Positions 23,516 through 32,330 are shown, numbered from the stretch's first letter. The stretch: DNA of 64,000 nucleotides from Actinomycetospora soli (GCF_021026295.1 NZ_JAJNDA010000013.1:62001-126000); one strand, 5' to 3'. Translations and numbers: made by a program. The notes: generated by a model from the sequence alone, not told the origin.

Positions 23516-25036
23516 GTGCAGGGCGCCCTCCTCGTCGCGGGGACCACCAGCGACGCGGGGAAGAGCGTCCTCGTCGCCGGCCTGTGCCGCTGGCTGGCCC
23601 GGCAGGGCGTCGACGTCGCGCCGTTCAAGGCGCAGAACATGAGCAACAACTCCGTGGTCACCCTCGACGGCGGCGAGATCGGCCGGGCCCAGGCGCTGCA
23701 GGCGGCGGCCTGCGGGCTCGCGCCGAGCGTGGCGTTCAACCCGGTGCTGCTCAAGCCCGGGAGCGACCGCACCAGCCAGGTCGTCGTCCACGGCCGCGTC
23801 GACGGCACCGTCAGTGCGCTCTCCTACCGCGAGCGCAAGCCCGCGCTGCTCGAGGTCGTGACGGCGGGTCTGGCCCGGCTGCGCGCGGAGCACGACGTCG
23901 TGATCTGCGAGGGCGCCGGCTCGCCCGCCGAGATCAACCTGCGCGCCACCGACATCGCCAACATGGGCCTCGCCCGCGCGGGCGGCCTGCCGACGATCGT
24001 CGTCGGCGACATCGACCGGGGCGGCGTCCTCGCCCACCTCTTCGGCACCCTCGCGGTCCTCGAACCCGCCGACCAGGCCCTGGTCGGCGGGTTCGTCGTC
24101 AACAAGTTCCGGGGCGACCCCGCGCTGCTCGAGCCCGGCCTCGCCCAGCTCGGACGGCTCACCGGTCGACCCACGCTGGGCGTGATCCCGTTCGCGCCCG
24201 ACCTCTGGATCGACGCGGAGGACTCCCTCGGGCACGACGGCGCGGTCGGCCGACCCGCCGCGCCGCTCGGAGCGGACTGGCTGCGGGTCGCCGTGGTGCG
24301 GCTCCCGCGCGTGTCCAACGGGACCGACGTCGACGCGCTCGCCTCCGAGCCCGGCGTCTCGGTCCGGTACGTGACCGCGCCGTCCGAGCTGGTGGGCGTC
24401 GACCTCGTGGTCCTGCCCGGCTCCAAGGCCACCGTGTCCGACCTGGCCTGGCTGCGGGAGACCGGTCTGGCCGACGCGGTGCTCGCCCACGCCCGCGCCG
24501 GCCGCCCGCTGCTCGGCATCTGCGGCGGCTACCAGATGCTCGGCCGGACGATCGACGACCCGCACGGCGTCGAGGCCGCCCCCGGTCGCCACGAGGGACT
24601 CGGCCTCGGCGCCTTCGACGTCGTCTTCGACCGCGACAAGCACCTGGGGACCCCGCACGGGACGGCCCTCGGCGAGGACGTCGCCGGTTACGAGATCCAC
24701 CACGGCCGCGAGGTCCGCGGCGCCGGTGCGCCGCTCGTGACGACGGCCGACGGAGTCCCGGAAGGGCTCGACGTCGGGACGGTGCTCGGCACGCACTGGC
24801 ACGGGTTGCTGGAGAACGACGGGTTCCGACGGCGGGTGCTGACGCGGGTCGCGACGCTCACCGGCCGCGACTTCCGGGTCTCGACGACGACCTCGTTCGC
24901 GGCCACCCGCACCGCACAGCTCGACCTGCTCGCCGACCTCGTGGAGACCCACCTCGACACGGCGGCGCTCACCCGGCTGATCGAGCGGGGTGCGCCGGCC
25001 GGGCTGCGGGTGGTGCCCCCGGCCGGCGCGCCCTGA
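23516..25036 (+). CDS. cobQ: Cobyric acid synthase
   Basis: 506 residues, full length. It amidates four side chains of adenosylcobyrinate a,c-diamide with glutamine and ATP. The N-terminal half is the BioD-like ATPase ([20 protein letters not shown] as P-loop, [28 protein letters not shown]). The C-terminal half is a type-I glutaminase-like domain with [10 protein letters not shown] (Cys near residue 335) and [10 protein letters not shown] (His). The GTG start directly follows the IclR promoter. It stands apart from the other cobalamin genes at 35.8-40.4 kb, so the pathway is split in this genome. No cobalamin riboswitch fits in the 57 bp upstream. Confidence 0.95.
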   Translation: MQGALLVAGTTSDAGKSVLVAGLCRWLARQGVDVAPFKAQNMSNNSVVTLDGGEIGRAQALQAAACGLAPSVAFNPVLLKPGSDRTSQVVVHGRVDGTVSALSYRERKPALLEVVTAGLARLRAEHDVVICEGAGSPAEINLRATDIANMGLARAGGLPTIVVGDIDRGGVLAHLFGTLAVLEPADQALVGGFVVNKFRGDPALLEPGLAQLGRLTGRPTLGVIPFAPDLWIDAEDSLGHDGAVGRPAAPLGADWLRVAVVRLPRVSNGTDVDALASEPGVSVRYVTAPSELVGVDLVVLPGSKATVSDLAWLRETGLADAVLAHARAGRPLLGICGGYQMLGRTIDDPHGVEAAPGRHEGLGLGAFDVVFDRDKHLGTPHGTALGEDVAGYEIHHGREVRGAGAPLVTTADGVPEGLDVGTVLGTHWHGLLENDGFRRRVLTRVATLTGRDFRVSTTTSFAATRTAQLDLLADLVETHLDTAALTRLIERGAPAGLRVVPPAGAP

Positions 25037-25040
25037 GCAA

Positions 25041-25517
25041 CTACGTCGCGGCGTTCGCGACCTTGTCGATCGAGTCCGAGAGCTGGTCCTCGGACAGCAT
25101 CGGGAAGAAGCCGCGGAAGTTGTCGTCCTGCACACCCGACCAGTCGTAGGTCTGCGTGACCTTCGTGCCGGACCCCGCGGGCTCGAGCTCCCAGGTGTAG
25201 GTGTGGCCGGTCGCCTTCGTGTCGCCGAGCTTGTCGGTGTAGCCGTCGATCGGGTGGATCGTCGGCGCCCAGCCGATCTTGCGGTTCTCCTCGTACGCGG
25301 TGACCGTGTTCTTCATCTGGTAGTCGCCCAGGGCGTCGTTGTTCATGTTCATGATGAACTCGTCGCCCGTCCCGGAGACCCGCTCGCCGCCGGGCTCCAC
25401 GCCGCGGAGCATCCCCGCGCCGTCGAACTCGGTGTGCCGGGACGGCTGGGAGAGCAGGGCGAACATCTGCTCCGGGCTGGCGTCCACGGTCTTGGTGACC
25501 TGAAGCTGGTCGCTCAC
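25041..25517 (-). CDS. SRPBCC (START/polyketide cyclase-like) family protein
   Basis: 158 residues with the SRPBCC layout: VTKTVDASPEQMFALLSQPS at the N terminus, GDEFIMNMNNDALGDYQMKN, GHTYTWELEPAGSGTKVTQT and a final amphipathic helix. The fold makes a deep hydrophobic pocket; members bind lipids or serve as cyclases, and no active-site signature identifies this one. The GTG at 25517 gives a standard length. It is convergent with cobQ, 4 bp apart. Confidence 0.75.
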   Translation of the reverse strand: MSDQLQVTKTVDASPEQMFALLSQPSRHTEFDGAGMLRGVEPGGERVSGTGDEFIMNMNNDALGDYQMKNTVTAYEENRKIGWAPTIHPIDGYTDKLGDTKATGHTYTWELEPAGSGTKVTQTYDWSGVQDDNFRGFFPMLSEDQLSDSIDKVANAAT

Positions 25518-25610
25518 GATCGTCCTTCCGGTGTCGCGTCGATGGGACGGACCGGGCCGTGCGGCACACGACCGGCCGACACGGGGCAGCGTGCCCCGAT
25601 CGTGCACGTC

Positions 25611-26486
25611 TCAATCGCGGGCGCTGGGTCGGACGGCCCAGGCGGGACGCGACGTCCGGACCACCAGGTCGTCGCGCCGCAGGACGCTGCCCGGGTCGTC
25701 CGGGTCGACGAGCCGGTCGAGGGCCGCGCGGTCCGGCGCCGAGAGGTCGCCGGCGATCCCGTCACGCAGCCGGCTCAGCCCCGCGAGCGCGTAGCGGCCC
25801 ACGGCCGCCGACCGGGCTCCCTCGACCTCCACGGTGTCCGCCCGCTGCGCCTCGATCCGGAACCCCGTCGCCCCGAACAGCGGGGCGAAGTCCGCTCCCC
25901 GGTGCGGCATGTGCTCGGCGGCCCGGCGGTCGGCGACCGCGCGCGCCCGCACCTCCAGGCCCGGGCTGTCCTCCGGGGCGTCGTCGGGCAGGAACCGCGG
26001 GAAGCCGTCGATCTCGACGACCACCAGCAGGCCGCCCGGTGCGAGCGCGTCGTGCAGCCGGCGCAGCATCCGCTCCGGGTCCGCCAGGTGGTGCAGCGAC
26101 GCCGAGGCCCACACCAGGTCCGGCGTCCCGAGCGGCACCTGCTCGCCGTCGAGGTCGCAGGGCAGCACGTCCACCTGCCCGGCCCACCCGGCGGCGTCGG
26201 CCTTCTCCTGCAGCCGCCGCAGGTGCGCGGAGGAGGAGTCGAGGGCGGTCACGTGCGCGTCGGGGAACCGGTCGAGCAGGGCGAACGTGCCGACGCCGGT
26301 CCCGGCCCCGAGGTCGACGATCTCCCGCGGGGCCTCCCGTACCGGGAGCCAGGAGACGAGGTCGGCGAGGTGATCGCCAAACACGACGGCGTCGAGGTCG
26401 AGGACCTCCGCCATGTCCGCTCCGCCCGCGTCCCCGTGTCCGTGCCCGTGCCCGTGTCCGTGTCCGTGCCCGTGGTCCTCGCTCAT
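25611..26486 (-). CDS. SAM-dependent methyltransferase with an N-terminal His-Gly repeat
   Basis: 291 residues. After residue 40 it is a class I methyltransferase: EIVDLGAGTGVGTFALLD (SAM-binding motif I), VTALDSSSAHLRRLQE, PDLVWASASLHHLADPERML, and LAPGGLLVVVEIDG. Residues 5-18 are alternating His and Gly, encoded by a tandem hexamer of the CCGTGT/CCGTGC type (about 26436-26470 on the plus strand). Such a stretch can bind nickel, zinc or copper, as in some metallochaperones, or be a neutral slippage product. Substrate unknown. An XRE-cupin regulator gene precedes it on the same strand. Confidence 0.8.
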   Translation of the reverse strand: MSEDHGHGHGHGHGHGHGDAGGADMAEVLDLDAVVFGDHLADLVSWLPVREAPREIVDLGAGTGVGTFALLDRFPDAHVTALDSSSAHLRRLQEKADAAGWAGQVDVLPCDLDGEQVPLGTPDLVWASASLHHLADPERMLRRLHDALAPGGLLVVVEIDGFPRFLPDDAPEDSPGLEVRARAVADRRAAEHMPHRGADFAPLFGATGFRIEAQRADTVEVEGARSAAVGRYALAGLSRLRDGIAGDLSAPDRAALDRLVDPDDPGSVLRRDDLVVRTSRPAWAVRPSARD

Positions 26487-26525
26487 GGGATCACCGTAGC
26501 CAGACGATGCGCGAGGAGCGCGACA

Positions 26526-26544
26526 TCTTGCGCGATGAGCAAGA
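26526..26544. promoter_or_regulatory. Inverted repeat upstream of the methyltransferase
   Basis: TCTTGC/GCAAGA, 6-bp arms with a 7-bp centre, flanked by GACATC on both sides, in the 80 bp between the regulator and methyltransferase genes and 40 bp before the latter's start. It could be the site for the XRE-cupin protein. Confidence 0.4.
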
Positions 26545-26566
26545 CATCGGCACCTGACGATGCGTG

Positions 26567-27130
26567 CTACGCCTGGTCGTCGCGGTGTCCGCGCCGGGCC
26601 TCGCGGTCGAAGAAGCCCAGCATGTCGCACGGCCCCCCGGCGCTCCCGACGGCGTGCGGCAGCATCGTCGGGAACTCCGCGGCCTGGTCGGCCTCGACGC
26701 GGATGCGCCGGTCGCCGAGGAGCAGGATCGCGGTTCCGGACAGGACCACGAACCACTCCCGTCCCGGGTGCGCCCGCAGCGTCGCGGGGCCCGGCGGCGG
26801 ATCGGTCAGCCGGCGCCGGACGATCGACATGCCCGGGTCGGCGCGCACCGACCAGCGGCGCGAGCCGTGGGGACCGTCGATCGTCGGGTTCGACACGACG
26901 TCCTCCGTGTCCGTCTCGACGAGCTGGTCCAGGGAGGTGTCGAGGGCGCGGGCCAGCGTGACGAGCTGGTCGAGGGCCAGGCGTCGTTGCCCGTTCTCGA
27001 TGCGACTCAGGGAGGACTGACTGAGGTTCGCCCGCCGCGCGAGCTCGTCGAGCGACCACCCCTGCGCGACCCGCAGGGCACGCAGCCGGTGGCGCACGAG
27101 GCCGTCCAACCCGCCGTCGTCGTGCGTCAT
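26567..27130 (-). CDS. XRE-family regulator with C-terminal cupin domain
   Basis: 187 residues. The N-terminal HTH is LRALRVAQGWSLDELARRAN followed by LSQSSLSRIENGQRRLALDQ. The C-terminal half is a cupin barrel: HPGREWFVVLSGTAILLLGD and AEFPTMLPHAVGS. This two-domain plan (SutR/PuuR-like) senses a small ligand in the cupin pocket. The next gene on the strand is the His-rich methyltransferase 80 bp away, its most likely target. Confidence 0.85.
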   Translation of the reverse strand: MTHDDGGLDGLVRHRLRALRVAQGWSLDELARRANLSQSSLSRIENGQRRLALDQLVTLARALDTSLDQLVETDTEDVVSNPTIDGPHGSRRWSVRADPGMSIVRRRLTDPPPGPATLRAHPGREWFVVLSGTAILLLGDRRIRVEADQAAEFPTMLPHAVGSAGGPCDMLGFFDREARRGHRDDQA

Positions 27131-27207
27131 GGGCAAGAACCTATGACCGACGGGCATGAGCGCGGTAGACCTGCCGTCGACGAGGGTGGCCCCGCGACGA
27201 CGGTCGG

Positions 27208-28434
27208 TCAGGAGGCGCGGGCGGCCTCGTAGACGTGCCCGGCCGTGCGCAGGCGCTCGACCAGGGCCGGCCCCATCGCGGTGGCGGGCGTCAGCGAGCC
27301 GCTGCGCGCGGGGAGCCGGTCGCCGTCGAGGGCGAGGCAGAGCACCGACTCGCCGAGCATGACCGCGGTCGCGGCGTACCCGGGGTCGCCCGAGCCGGAG
27401 ACGCGGCCGGTGTAGTGGGCACCCGTCGTCGTGACGGCGTCGAGGTCGTGGCGGAACCAGCCCTTGCGGCGGGTCTCCTCCGACGGGCCCTCGCCGGGCT
27501 TGGGCAGGACGCGGTCGAGCACCTGGCGGGCCCCCGGCGTCGCGAACCCGGCGAGCATCGCGCCGAGACCGGCGGTGACCGCCCCGGCCGTGACGGCCCC
27601 GACCGGACCCGAGCCGGCGGCCATCACCTCGCCGTAGCGCAGGCCCTTGCCGTAGGAGTAGCCGGCGACGGCGTTGGAACGGCGCACGATGCGCGTGTTG
27701 TACGACGCCATGACGAACGGCGCCGCCCACGTGCCGTCGGGCAGCCGGTGCGGAGCCGGGTTGTCGCTGGGCTGGCGGGTGTCCGGCTCGCTGTCGCGCT
27801 CGGGGGAGAGGCCGTACGGGTCGCGCAGCAGCCGCGCCGTCGACCGGTCGGCCTTCACGGTGTCGGCGATGCCGCGCATCGAGTCGACGGTGCCGCCGGA
27901 CACGCCGCCGCGGACCCGGGCGACGGCCGTGACGTCGGTCAGCTCGCCCTCGCCGTCGGCCTGCACCTGGGCGTGCAGGAGCAGGACGCCGAGGTCGGAC
28001 GGCACGGAGTCGTAGCCGCACGAGTGCACGATCCGCGCGCCCGTCCGCTGCGCGACCGCGTCGGTCGCGTCGATGGCCGCGCGGGCGAAGGTGATCTCAC
28101 CGGTCAGGTCCGCGTAGTGCGTCCCGGCCGCCGCGGCCGCCTCGACCAGCGGCAGCCCGAACTTCGCGTACGGGCCGACGGTGGTCGCGACCGCCGTCGT
28201 CGACGCCACCATCGCGTCGAGGGCCGCACGGTCGGTGGAGTCGGCCACGATCAGCGGCCAGTCGGAGCCGGGCGCCGGGAGCTCGGAGCGCACCTTCTCC
28301 AGCTTCTCCCGCGACCGTCCGGCCAGCGCGATGCGCGTACCGGTCGGGGCGTGCCGCGCGAGGTAGTCCGCGGTCAGTGCTCCCACGAAGCTGGTGGCCC
28401 CGTAGAGGACGACGTCGTGCTCGCGCTCGCTCAT
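27208..28434 (-). CDS. Saccharopine dehydrogenase-like / trans-acting enoyl reductase-family protein
   Basis: 408 residues. The Rossmann start DVVLYGATSFVGALTADYLA, a middle HYADLTGEITFARAAIDATD and SCGYDSVPSDLGVLLLHAQV are the signature of the mycobacterial Rv2449c/Rv2953 group. Rv2953 is a trans-acting enoyl reductase in phthiocerol/phenolglycolipid synthesis; other members are uncharacterised. No polyketide synthase lies in the window. Ten bases separate it from the DUF385 gene on the same strand, so the two form an operon controlled by the divergent TetR gene. Confidence 0.82.
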   Translation of the reverse strand: MSEREHDVVLYGATSFVGALTADYLARHAPTGTRIALAGRSREKLEKVRSELPAPGSDWPLIVADSTDRAALDAMVASTTAVATTVGPYAKFGLPLVEAAAAAGTHYADLTGEITFARAAIDATDAVAQRTGARIVHSCGYDSVPSDLGVLLLHAQVQADGEGELTDVTAVARVRGGVSGGTVDSMRGIADTVKADRSTARLLRDPYGLSPERDSEPDTRQPSDNPAPHRLPDGTWAAPFVMASYNTRIVRRSNAVAGYSYGKGLRYGEVMAAGSGPVGAVTAGAVTAGLGAMLAGFATPGARQVLDRVLPKPGEGPSEETRRKGWFRHDLDAVTTTGAHYTGRVSGSGDPGYAATAVMLGESVLCLALDGDRLPARSGSLTPATAMGPALVERLRTAGHVYEAARAS

Positions 28435-28443
28435 CCCCGCACG

Positions 28444-28911
28444 CTATCGGCGGGAGGCGGGCTCTGCCGATGTGACGACGAAGACGGGGTGGCGCGAGGC
28501 GGCCGCGGCCAGGTCGGCGTCGGAGGAGTCGGCGGACACCCCGTCGAAGAACGCGCCGACCTCCCACGCCCAGACCCTCAGATACGCCCGCAGGACCGGC
28601 ACGATCTCGGTCGGCTCCGTCAGCTCGCGGACGGTGATCCGCTCGGTCCGGCGCCCGACGGTCAGCTCGCCCTCGCCGGCGACCCGGATGTTGCGGACCC
28701 ACTGCGTCCGCCCGCGCGCGGCGACCAGGTAGCGGCGTCCGTCGAGCGGCAGCGGGTTCACCGGCGTCGTCCGCAGCTCGCCGCTGACCCGGCCGCGTAC
28801 GCCCAGGACGGCCGACCCGGCGAGGGAGAGGCCGCGCCGGGTGAGGAAGCTGACCAGCGGGTTCATGACGCGACGGGTCAGGACGCCGGGCTGCTGGGAG
28901 TGGACGGTCAT
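28444..28911 (-). CDS. DUF385/nitroreductase-family deazaflavin-dependent protein
   Basis: 155 residues with the split-barrel core of F420-binding Ddn-like proteins: VLGVRGRVSGELRTTPVNPL, RRYLVAARGRTQWVRNIRVA and ERITVRELTEPTEIVPVLRA. The G-R-x-S-G-x-x-R-x-T-P stretch is the conserved cofactor-facing loop. Members reduce nitro compounds or quinones with F420H2, or only bind fatty acids. First gene of the operon with the Rv2449c-like reductase; three operator-like repeats lie just upstream. Confidence 0.8.
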   Translation of the reverse strand: MTVHSQQPGVLTRRVMNPLVSFLTRRGLSLAGSAVLGVRGRVSGELRTTPVNPLPLDGRRYLVAARGRTQWVRNIRVAGEGELTVGRRTERITVRELTEPTEIVPVLRAYLRVWAWEVGAFFDGVSADSSDADLAAAASRHPVFVVTSAEPASRR

Positions 28912-28929
28912 GGCCGGACCTCTCGCTGT

Positions 28930-28999
28930 GAGCGCTGCTCTCGAATTCGACGAGAGCAATGCTCTCTCCGTGCGCGAGAGGTGTCAAGAGCAGTGCTCT
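28930..28999. promoter_or_regulatory. Three tandem operator half-sites/palindromes between DUF385 and TetR genes
   Basis: GAGAGCAATGCTCTC (28952-28966, perfect) and AGAGCAGTGCTCT (28987-28999, perfect) are spaced by 20 bp, with a weaker third copy GTGAGCGCTGCTCTC (about 28929-28943). The region also contains GAATTC-rich AT sequence for promoters. Multiple copies suggest cooperative TetR binding. Confidence 0.65.
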
Positions 29000-29016
29000 C
29001 TGACATGCTGGGTCGC

Positions 29017-29658
29017 ATGCCGACCCGCCAGGAGCACCGCGCCGAGACGACCGAGCGGATCCTCGCGGCGGCCCGTGCGGAGCTCGCCCGCGTCGGCGCG
29101 GCGGCGCTGTCGCTGCGGGCGGTCACCCGCGAGGTCGGCATGGTGTCCTCGGCGGTCTACCGCTACTTCCCGAGCCGCGACGAGCTGCTCACCGCCCTGA
29201 TCATCGAGGCCTACGACGCGGTCGGGGAGGCGGCCGAGTCCGCCGACCACGACGGGCCGGCGCTCGAGCGCTGGGTGTCGGTGTGGCGGGCCGTCCGGCG
29301 GTGGGCCGGCGAGCACCCGGCCCAGTACGCCCTGATCTACGGCTCCCCGGTGCCGGGCTACGCGGCGCCGCCGGACACGCTGCCCGCCGCCGGGCGGGTC
29401 GGCGCCGTGCTGGTGCGCATCGCCGCCGGGCACGGCACCGTGCCGGACCCCGGACCCGTCGTCCGGAACGCCCTGGCCGTCGACCTGCTCCCGGACCTGA
29501 CCGCGGAGCTCGCCCCGGCCGCGATCGCGGCCTGGACGCAGCTCTTCGGGACGGTCGGCTTCGAGCTGTTCGGGCAGTACGACAACGTGGTCCTCGACCG
29601 CGACGCGTTCTTCGACCACGTGGCCCGGACGACCGGGGCCGCCTGCGGGATCGGCTAG
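29017..29658 (+). CDS. TetR/AcrR family regulator
   Basis: 213 residues. N-terminal DNA-binding segment: TTERILAAARAELARVGAAA and LSLRAVTREVGMVSSAVYRY followed by FPSRDELL. The C-terminal part (WRAVRRWAGEHPAQYALIYG, AAIAAWTQLFGTVGFELFGQ) is the TetR_C_13/WHG-like domain common in Actinobacteria. ATG 29017 is chosen over ATG 29005 because it is adjacent to the start of the homologous region. Divergent from the DUF385/enoyl-reductase-like operon with three matching operators between them. Confidence 0.85.
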   Translation: MPTRQEHRAETTERILAAARAELARVGAAALSLRAVTREVGMVSSAVYRYFPSRDELLTALIIEAYDAVGEAAESADHDGPALERWVSVWRAVRRWAGEHPAQYALIYGSPVPGYAAPPDTLPAAGRVGAVLVRIAAGHGTVPDPGPVVRNALAVDLLPDLTAELAPAAIAAWTQLFGTVGFELFGQYDNVVLDRDAFFDHVARTTGAACGIG

Positions 29659-30116
29659 GGGCGGGGCTGCGGCGGCCGGTCGAGCTTCGCGGAGTCCGGG
29701 ACCTCGCCGCCCATGACGAGGGCGCCGGTGAGCCCGCGGCCCTCGTCGTTGCCGGTGGTGGAGCCGTAGTAGTAGGCGCCGGGGCCGTCGAGGTCGAGGC
29801 GGGCCACGCCCTTCGAGTGGTTCACCAGCCAGATCAGCTTCGGGTCGCCGTTGCACGGCAGCAGCGCGCAGTGCGTGTTCTTGTCGTCGTTGATCAGGGT
29901 CAGCTCGACGGTGCCCCCGTGCGGGAAGACGAGGATCGCCGGCTCCCAGACCAGCTCGTCCTCGGGGATGCGCACGGTGGCGCGCATGACGCCGTCCGCG
30001 CCCTCCTCGGCGTGACCGATGCTCCCGGTCCCGAGCATCCGCCCCAGGGTGGTCCGGTTCTGCCCGTCCAGCCCCGCCTCGCGCAGCACGGTGTCGCGGT
30101 CGTCCGTCGTGGTCAT
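29655..30116 (-). CDS. Cupredoxin-like small protein
   Basis: 153 residues, without a signal peptide. The middle part WEPAILVFPHGGTVELTLIN and DDKNTHCALLPCNGDPKLIW reads as a beta-sandwich of the cupredoxin kind; His and Cys residues in THCALLPC and in LVNHSKGV could be copper ligands but do not match the plain blue-copper pattern. The ending GPGAYYYGSTTGNDEGRGLT is also cupredoxin-like. Similar proteins occur beside PQQ-dependent alcohol dehydrogenases in mycobacteria; none is encoded here. It is convergent with the TetR gene (4-bp overlap). Fold likely, role uncertain. Confidence 0.6.
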   Translation of the reverse strand: MTTTDDRDTVLREAGLDGQNRTTLGRMLGTGSIGHAEEGADGVMRATVRIPEDELVWEPAILVFPHGGTVELTLINDDKNTHCALLPCNGDPKLIWLVNHSKGVARLDLDGPGAYYYGSTTGNDEGRGLTGALVMGGEVPDSAKLDRPPQPRP

Positions 30117-30280
30117 CGTGCGCTCCTCGCCTCGGGAGCCTCGCATGATCCAGGTCACACGGGCCCGGATCCAGTGGTCCCCGAGTCGGTGGCGGACAAC
30201 GGGGTGACTCCGGTTTCGACGGCGGCCCGTGGTGGTCATCCGCCGCGGTCGTCGACGACGTGGAGACCGGGAGGTAGTCG

Positions 30281-30784
30281 GTGGACGAGGCCAGGGATCG
30301 GGCGCCCGACGAGGAGCCCGGGGATCTCGCCCAGGAGATCAGCGAGGGGGCGAGCCGGGACGGGCGGCGGATCGCCGTGGTGGAGTCGCTGACCGGCGGG
30401 CTCGTGTCGAGCGACCTCGCGGCCGCCTCCGGGTCGAGCGAGTGGTTCCGCGGGGGCGTCGTCGCCTACGACCGGACCACCAAGCACGGCGTGCTGAAGG
30501 TGCCCGACGGTCCCGTCGTCGCCGAGCCCGCCGTCCGCGCGATGGCCGAGAACGCCGCCGAGATGTTCGGCGCGGACGTGGTCGTCGCGGTCTCCGGCGC
30601 CGGCGGCCCCGACCCGCAGGACGACCAGCCCCCGGGCACGGTCTGGTTCGCGGTCAGCGACCACGGGCGCACCGATGCCTGGGTCAAGCGGTTCCCCGGC
30701 GACCCGCCGGACGTGCTGAAGGCGACCCGGATCGAGGCGCTGCACGCCCTGCGCGAGCACACCGCGGCGGCGCACGCCGACTAG
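30281..30784 (+). CDS. CinA-family nicotinamide-nucleotide amidase-like protein
   Basis: 167 residues, a stand-alone CinA C-terminal domain. Characteristic stretches are RRIAVVESLTGGLVSSDLAA, WFRGGVVAYDRTTKHGVLKV and VVVAVSGAGGPDPQDDQPPG, which line the NMN deamidase active site. Bacterial enzymes of this kind recycle NMN to nicotinate mononucleotide. The stretch before residue 25 is acidic and poorly conserved. GTG start with GGGAGG 6 bp upstream. Its stop overlaps that of the convergent TetR gene. Confidence 0.82.
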   Translation: MDEARDRAPDEEPGDLAQEISEGASRDGRRIAVVESLTGGLVSSDLAAASGSSEWFRGGVVAYDRTTKHGVLKVPDGPVVAEPAVRAMAENAAEMFGADVVVAVSGAGGPDPQDDQPPGTVWFAVSDHGRTDAWVKRFPGDPPDVLKATRIEALHALREHTAAAHAD

Positions 30785-31374
30785 GGGGCGAGCACGGCGC
30801 GCCAGTGCTCGCGCAGGGCCCGCCCCGCGGCGGCCGTGTCGACCGAGTCCGGCGCGACGAGGTACTGCAGCGCCAGTCCGCGCAGCTCCGCCAGGACGAT
30901 CGCCGCGACGACCGCGGGGTCGACGTCGGCGCGGACCGCGCCGGCCGCACGGCCGGCCTCGACGTCCGCGGCGATGTCGGCGCGGAAGAGGGCGTCGCGC
31001 TCGCGGAACACCGGCCCCAGGTCGGGCGAGGCCACCGACTCGGCCCACAGCACGAGGAACGCCCGCGAGAGCGACCCGATCCCGTCGACCGCGCCGAGGT
31101 AGCCCTCCACCAGGGCGAGCAGCCGGTCCGGACCCGGGTCGATGTCGTCGAGCCCCGGCACGAAGCCGGCCTGGCTCGCCGTCACCAGGGCCTCGACGAG
31201 AGCCTGCTTCGAGCCGAAGTGGTGGGTGACGATGCCGCGGCTGTAGCCCGCCCGGCGCCCGACCTCGGCGAGCGTCACCGACGACAGCCCGGACTCCACG
31301 ACGAGGTCGGCGGTCGCGGTCAGCAACGCCCGCTCGGTCGTCTCCCGCCGCTCCTGCTGGGTTCTGCGTTCCAC
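30781..31374 (-). CDS. TetR/AcrR family regulator
   Basis: 197 residues. Helix-turn-helix in ATADLVVESGLSSVTLAEVG and RRAGYSRGIVTHHFGSKQAL; the H-H-F-x-S-K pattern is typical of TetR proteins. C-terminal TetR_C_6-like helices follow. GTG start. It is divergent from the alpha/beta hydrolase gene, its probable target, across 56 bp that carry a weak inverted repeat. Confidence 0.85.
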   Translation of the reverse strand: MERRTQQERRETTERALLTATADLVVESGLSSVTLAEVGRRAGYSRGIVTHHFGSKQALVEALVTASQAGFVPGLDDIDPGPDRLLALVEGYLGAVDGIGSLSRAFLVLWAESVASPDLGPVFRERDALFRADIAADVEAGRAAGAVRADVDPAVVAAIVLAELRGLALQYLVAPDSVDTAAAGRALREHWRAVLAP

Positions 31375-31394
31375 GGCCGGAGCATATCGTGCTA

Positions 31395-31416
31395 ACTTGC
31401 GTGTCAGCCGACAAGT
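31395..31416. promoter_or_regulatory. Possible TetR operator before the alpha/beta hydrolase
   Basis: Inverted repeat ACTTG/CAAGT with a 12-bp centre between divergent genes, in an AT-richer stretch. Only the outer 5 bp pair well, so this is a weak candidate. Confidence 0.35.
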
Positions 31417-31430
31417 AAGTGAGGGACGAG

Positions 31431-32330
31431 ATGACGACGGTGTTCGTGCACGGCAACCCCATGACGACGGCGGTGTGGGAGGGGCTGCTCGCCGAGCTCG
31501 GGTGCGAGGACGTGCGGCTGCTCTCCCCGCCCGGCTTCGGCGCGCCGCTGCCCGCCGGGTTCGACGTCTCCCCGGCCGGCTACCGCGACTGGCTGGTGGG
31601 CGAGCTGGAGCGCCTCGACGGCCCGGTCGACCTCGTGGGGCACGACTGGGGCGGGGCCCACGTCGTGCGCGTGGCGATGGACCGCCCCGACCTGCTCCGC
31701 AGCTGGGTGAGCGACGCGCTCGGCGTCTACCACCCCGATCACGCCTGGCACGAGCTCGCGGTCACCTGGCAGACCCCCGGCGCGGGGGAGGAGCAGGTCG
31801 CCACGCTGGCGGACCGGGCGGCCTGGGCCGCGCGCCTGGCCGCCCGGGGCATGCCGCTCGCCGTCGCCGAGCGCGTCGTCGACGGGTACGACCCATCGCT
31901 CGCGCCGGCGATCCTCGGCCTCTACCGGTCGGCGGCCCAGCCGGTCATGGCCGAGGCCGGGCGACGGCTGGAGCGGGCCGCGGCCCGGCCGGGGCTGGCC
32001 GTCCTGGCCACGGGGGACCCGGTCGCCGGGCCGCTGCGGCAGCGCCGGGAGGCCGCGGCCCGCGCCGGCGCGCAGGTCGGGGTCCTCGAGGGCGTCGGGC
32101 ACTGGTGGCCCGCCCGCTACCCCGTCCGGGCGGCCCAGCTCCTGCGACGGTTCTGGGCCTCGCTCGACACCGTCACGACGACAGTGGGAGCCCCAGCAGT
32201 GCGTTCTCGATCAGTTCGGGCAGTGCCGGGTGGATCCAGTACTGCCCGGTGGCGACCTCCTGTGCGGTCTGGCCGAACACCATGGCCTGCACGAGTACCT
32301 GGATCAGCGAGGACGCCTGTGGCCCCATGA
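31431..32330 (+). CDS. Alpha/beta-fold hydrolase with an over-long C terminus
   Basis: 299 residues if the first stop is used. Hydrolase landmarks: TTVFVHGNPMTTAVWEG (oxyanion HGNP), nucleophile region DLVGHDWGGAHV where Asp replaces Ser as in haloalkane dehalogenase/epoxide hydrolase-like members, ATGDPVAG and VGHWWPARYP (His). The family normally ends near RRFWASLD (about residue 247). Here the frame stays open for 50 Arg/Pro-rich codons that lie antisense over the end of the mycothione reductase gene, suggesting loss of the original stop. ATG 31431 follows GAGGGACGAG. Confidence 0.7.
   Translation: MTTVFVHGNPMTTAVWEGLLAELGCEDVRLLSPPGFGAPLPAGFDVSPAGYRDWLVGELERLDGPVDLVGHDWGGAHVVRVAMDRPDLLRSWVSDALGVYHPDHAWHELAVTWQTPGAGEEQVATLADRAAWAARLAARGMPLAVAERVVDGYDPSLAPAILGLYRSAAQPVMAEAGRRLERAAARPGLAVLATGDPVAGPLRQRREAAARAGAQVGVLEGVGHWWPARYPVRAAQLLRRFWASLDTVTTTVGAPAVRSRSVRAVPGGSSTARWRPPVRSGRTPWPARVPGSARTPVAP

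Noticed and set aside
26433-26470. Tandem CCGTGT/CCGTGC units as a possible CRISPR or minisatellite
   Set aside because: The units are 6 bp without spacers and encode the His-Gly leader of the methyltransferase; a coding microsatellite explains them.
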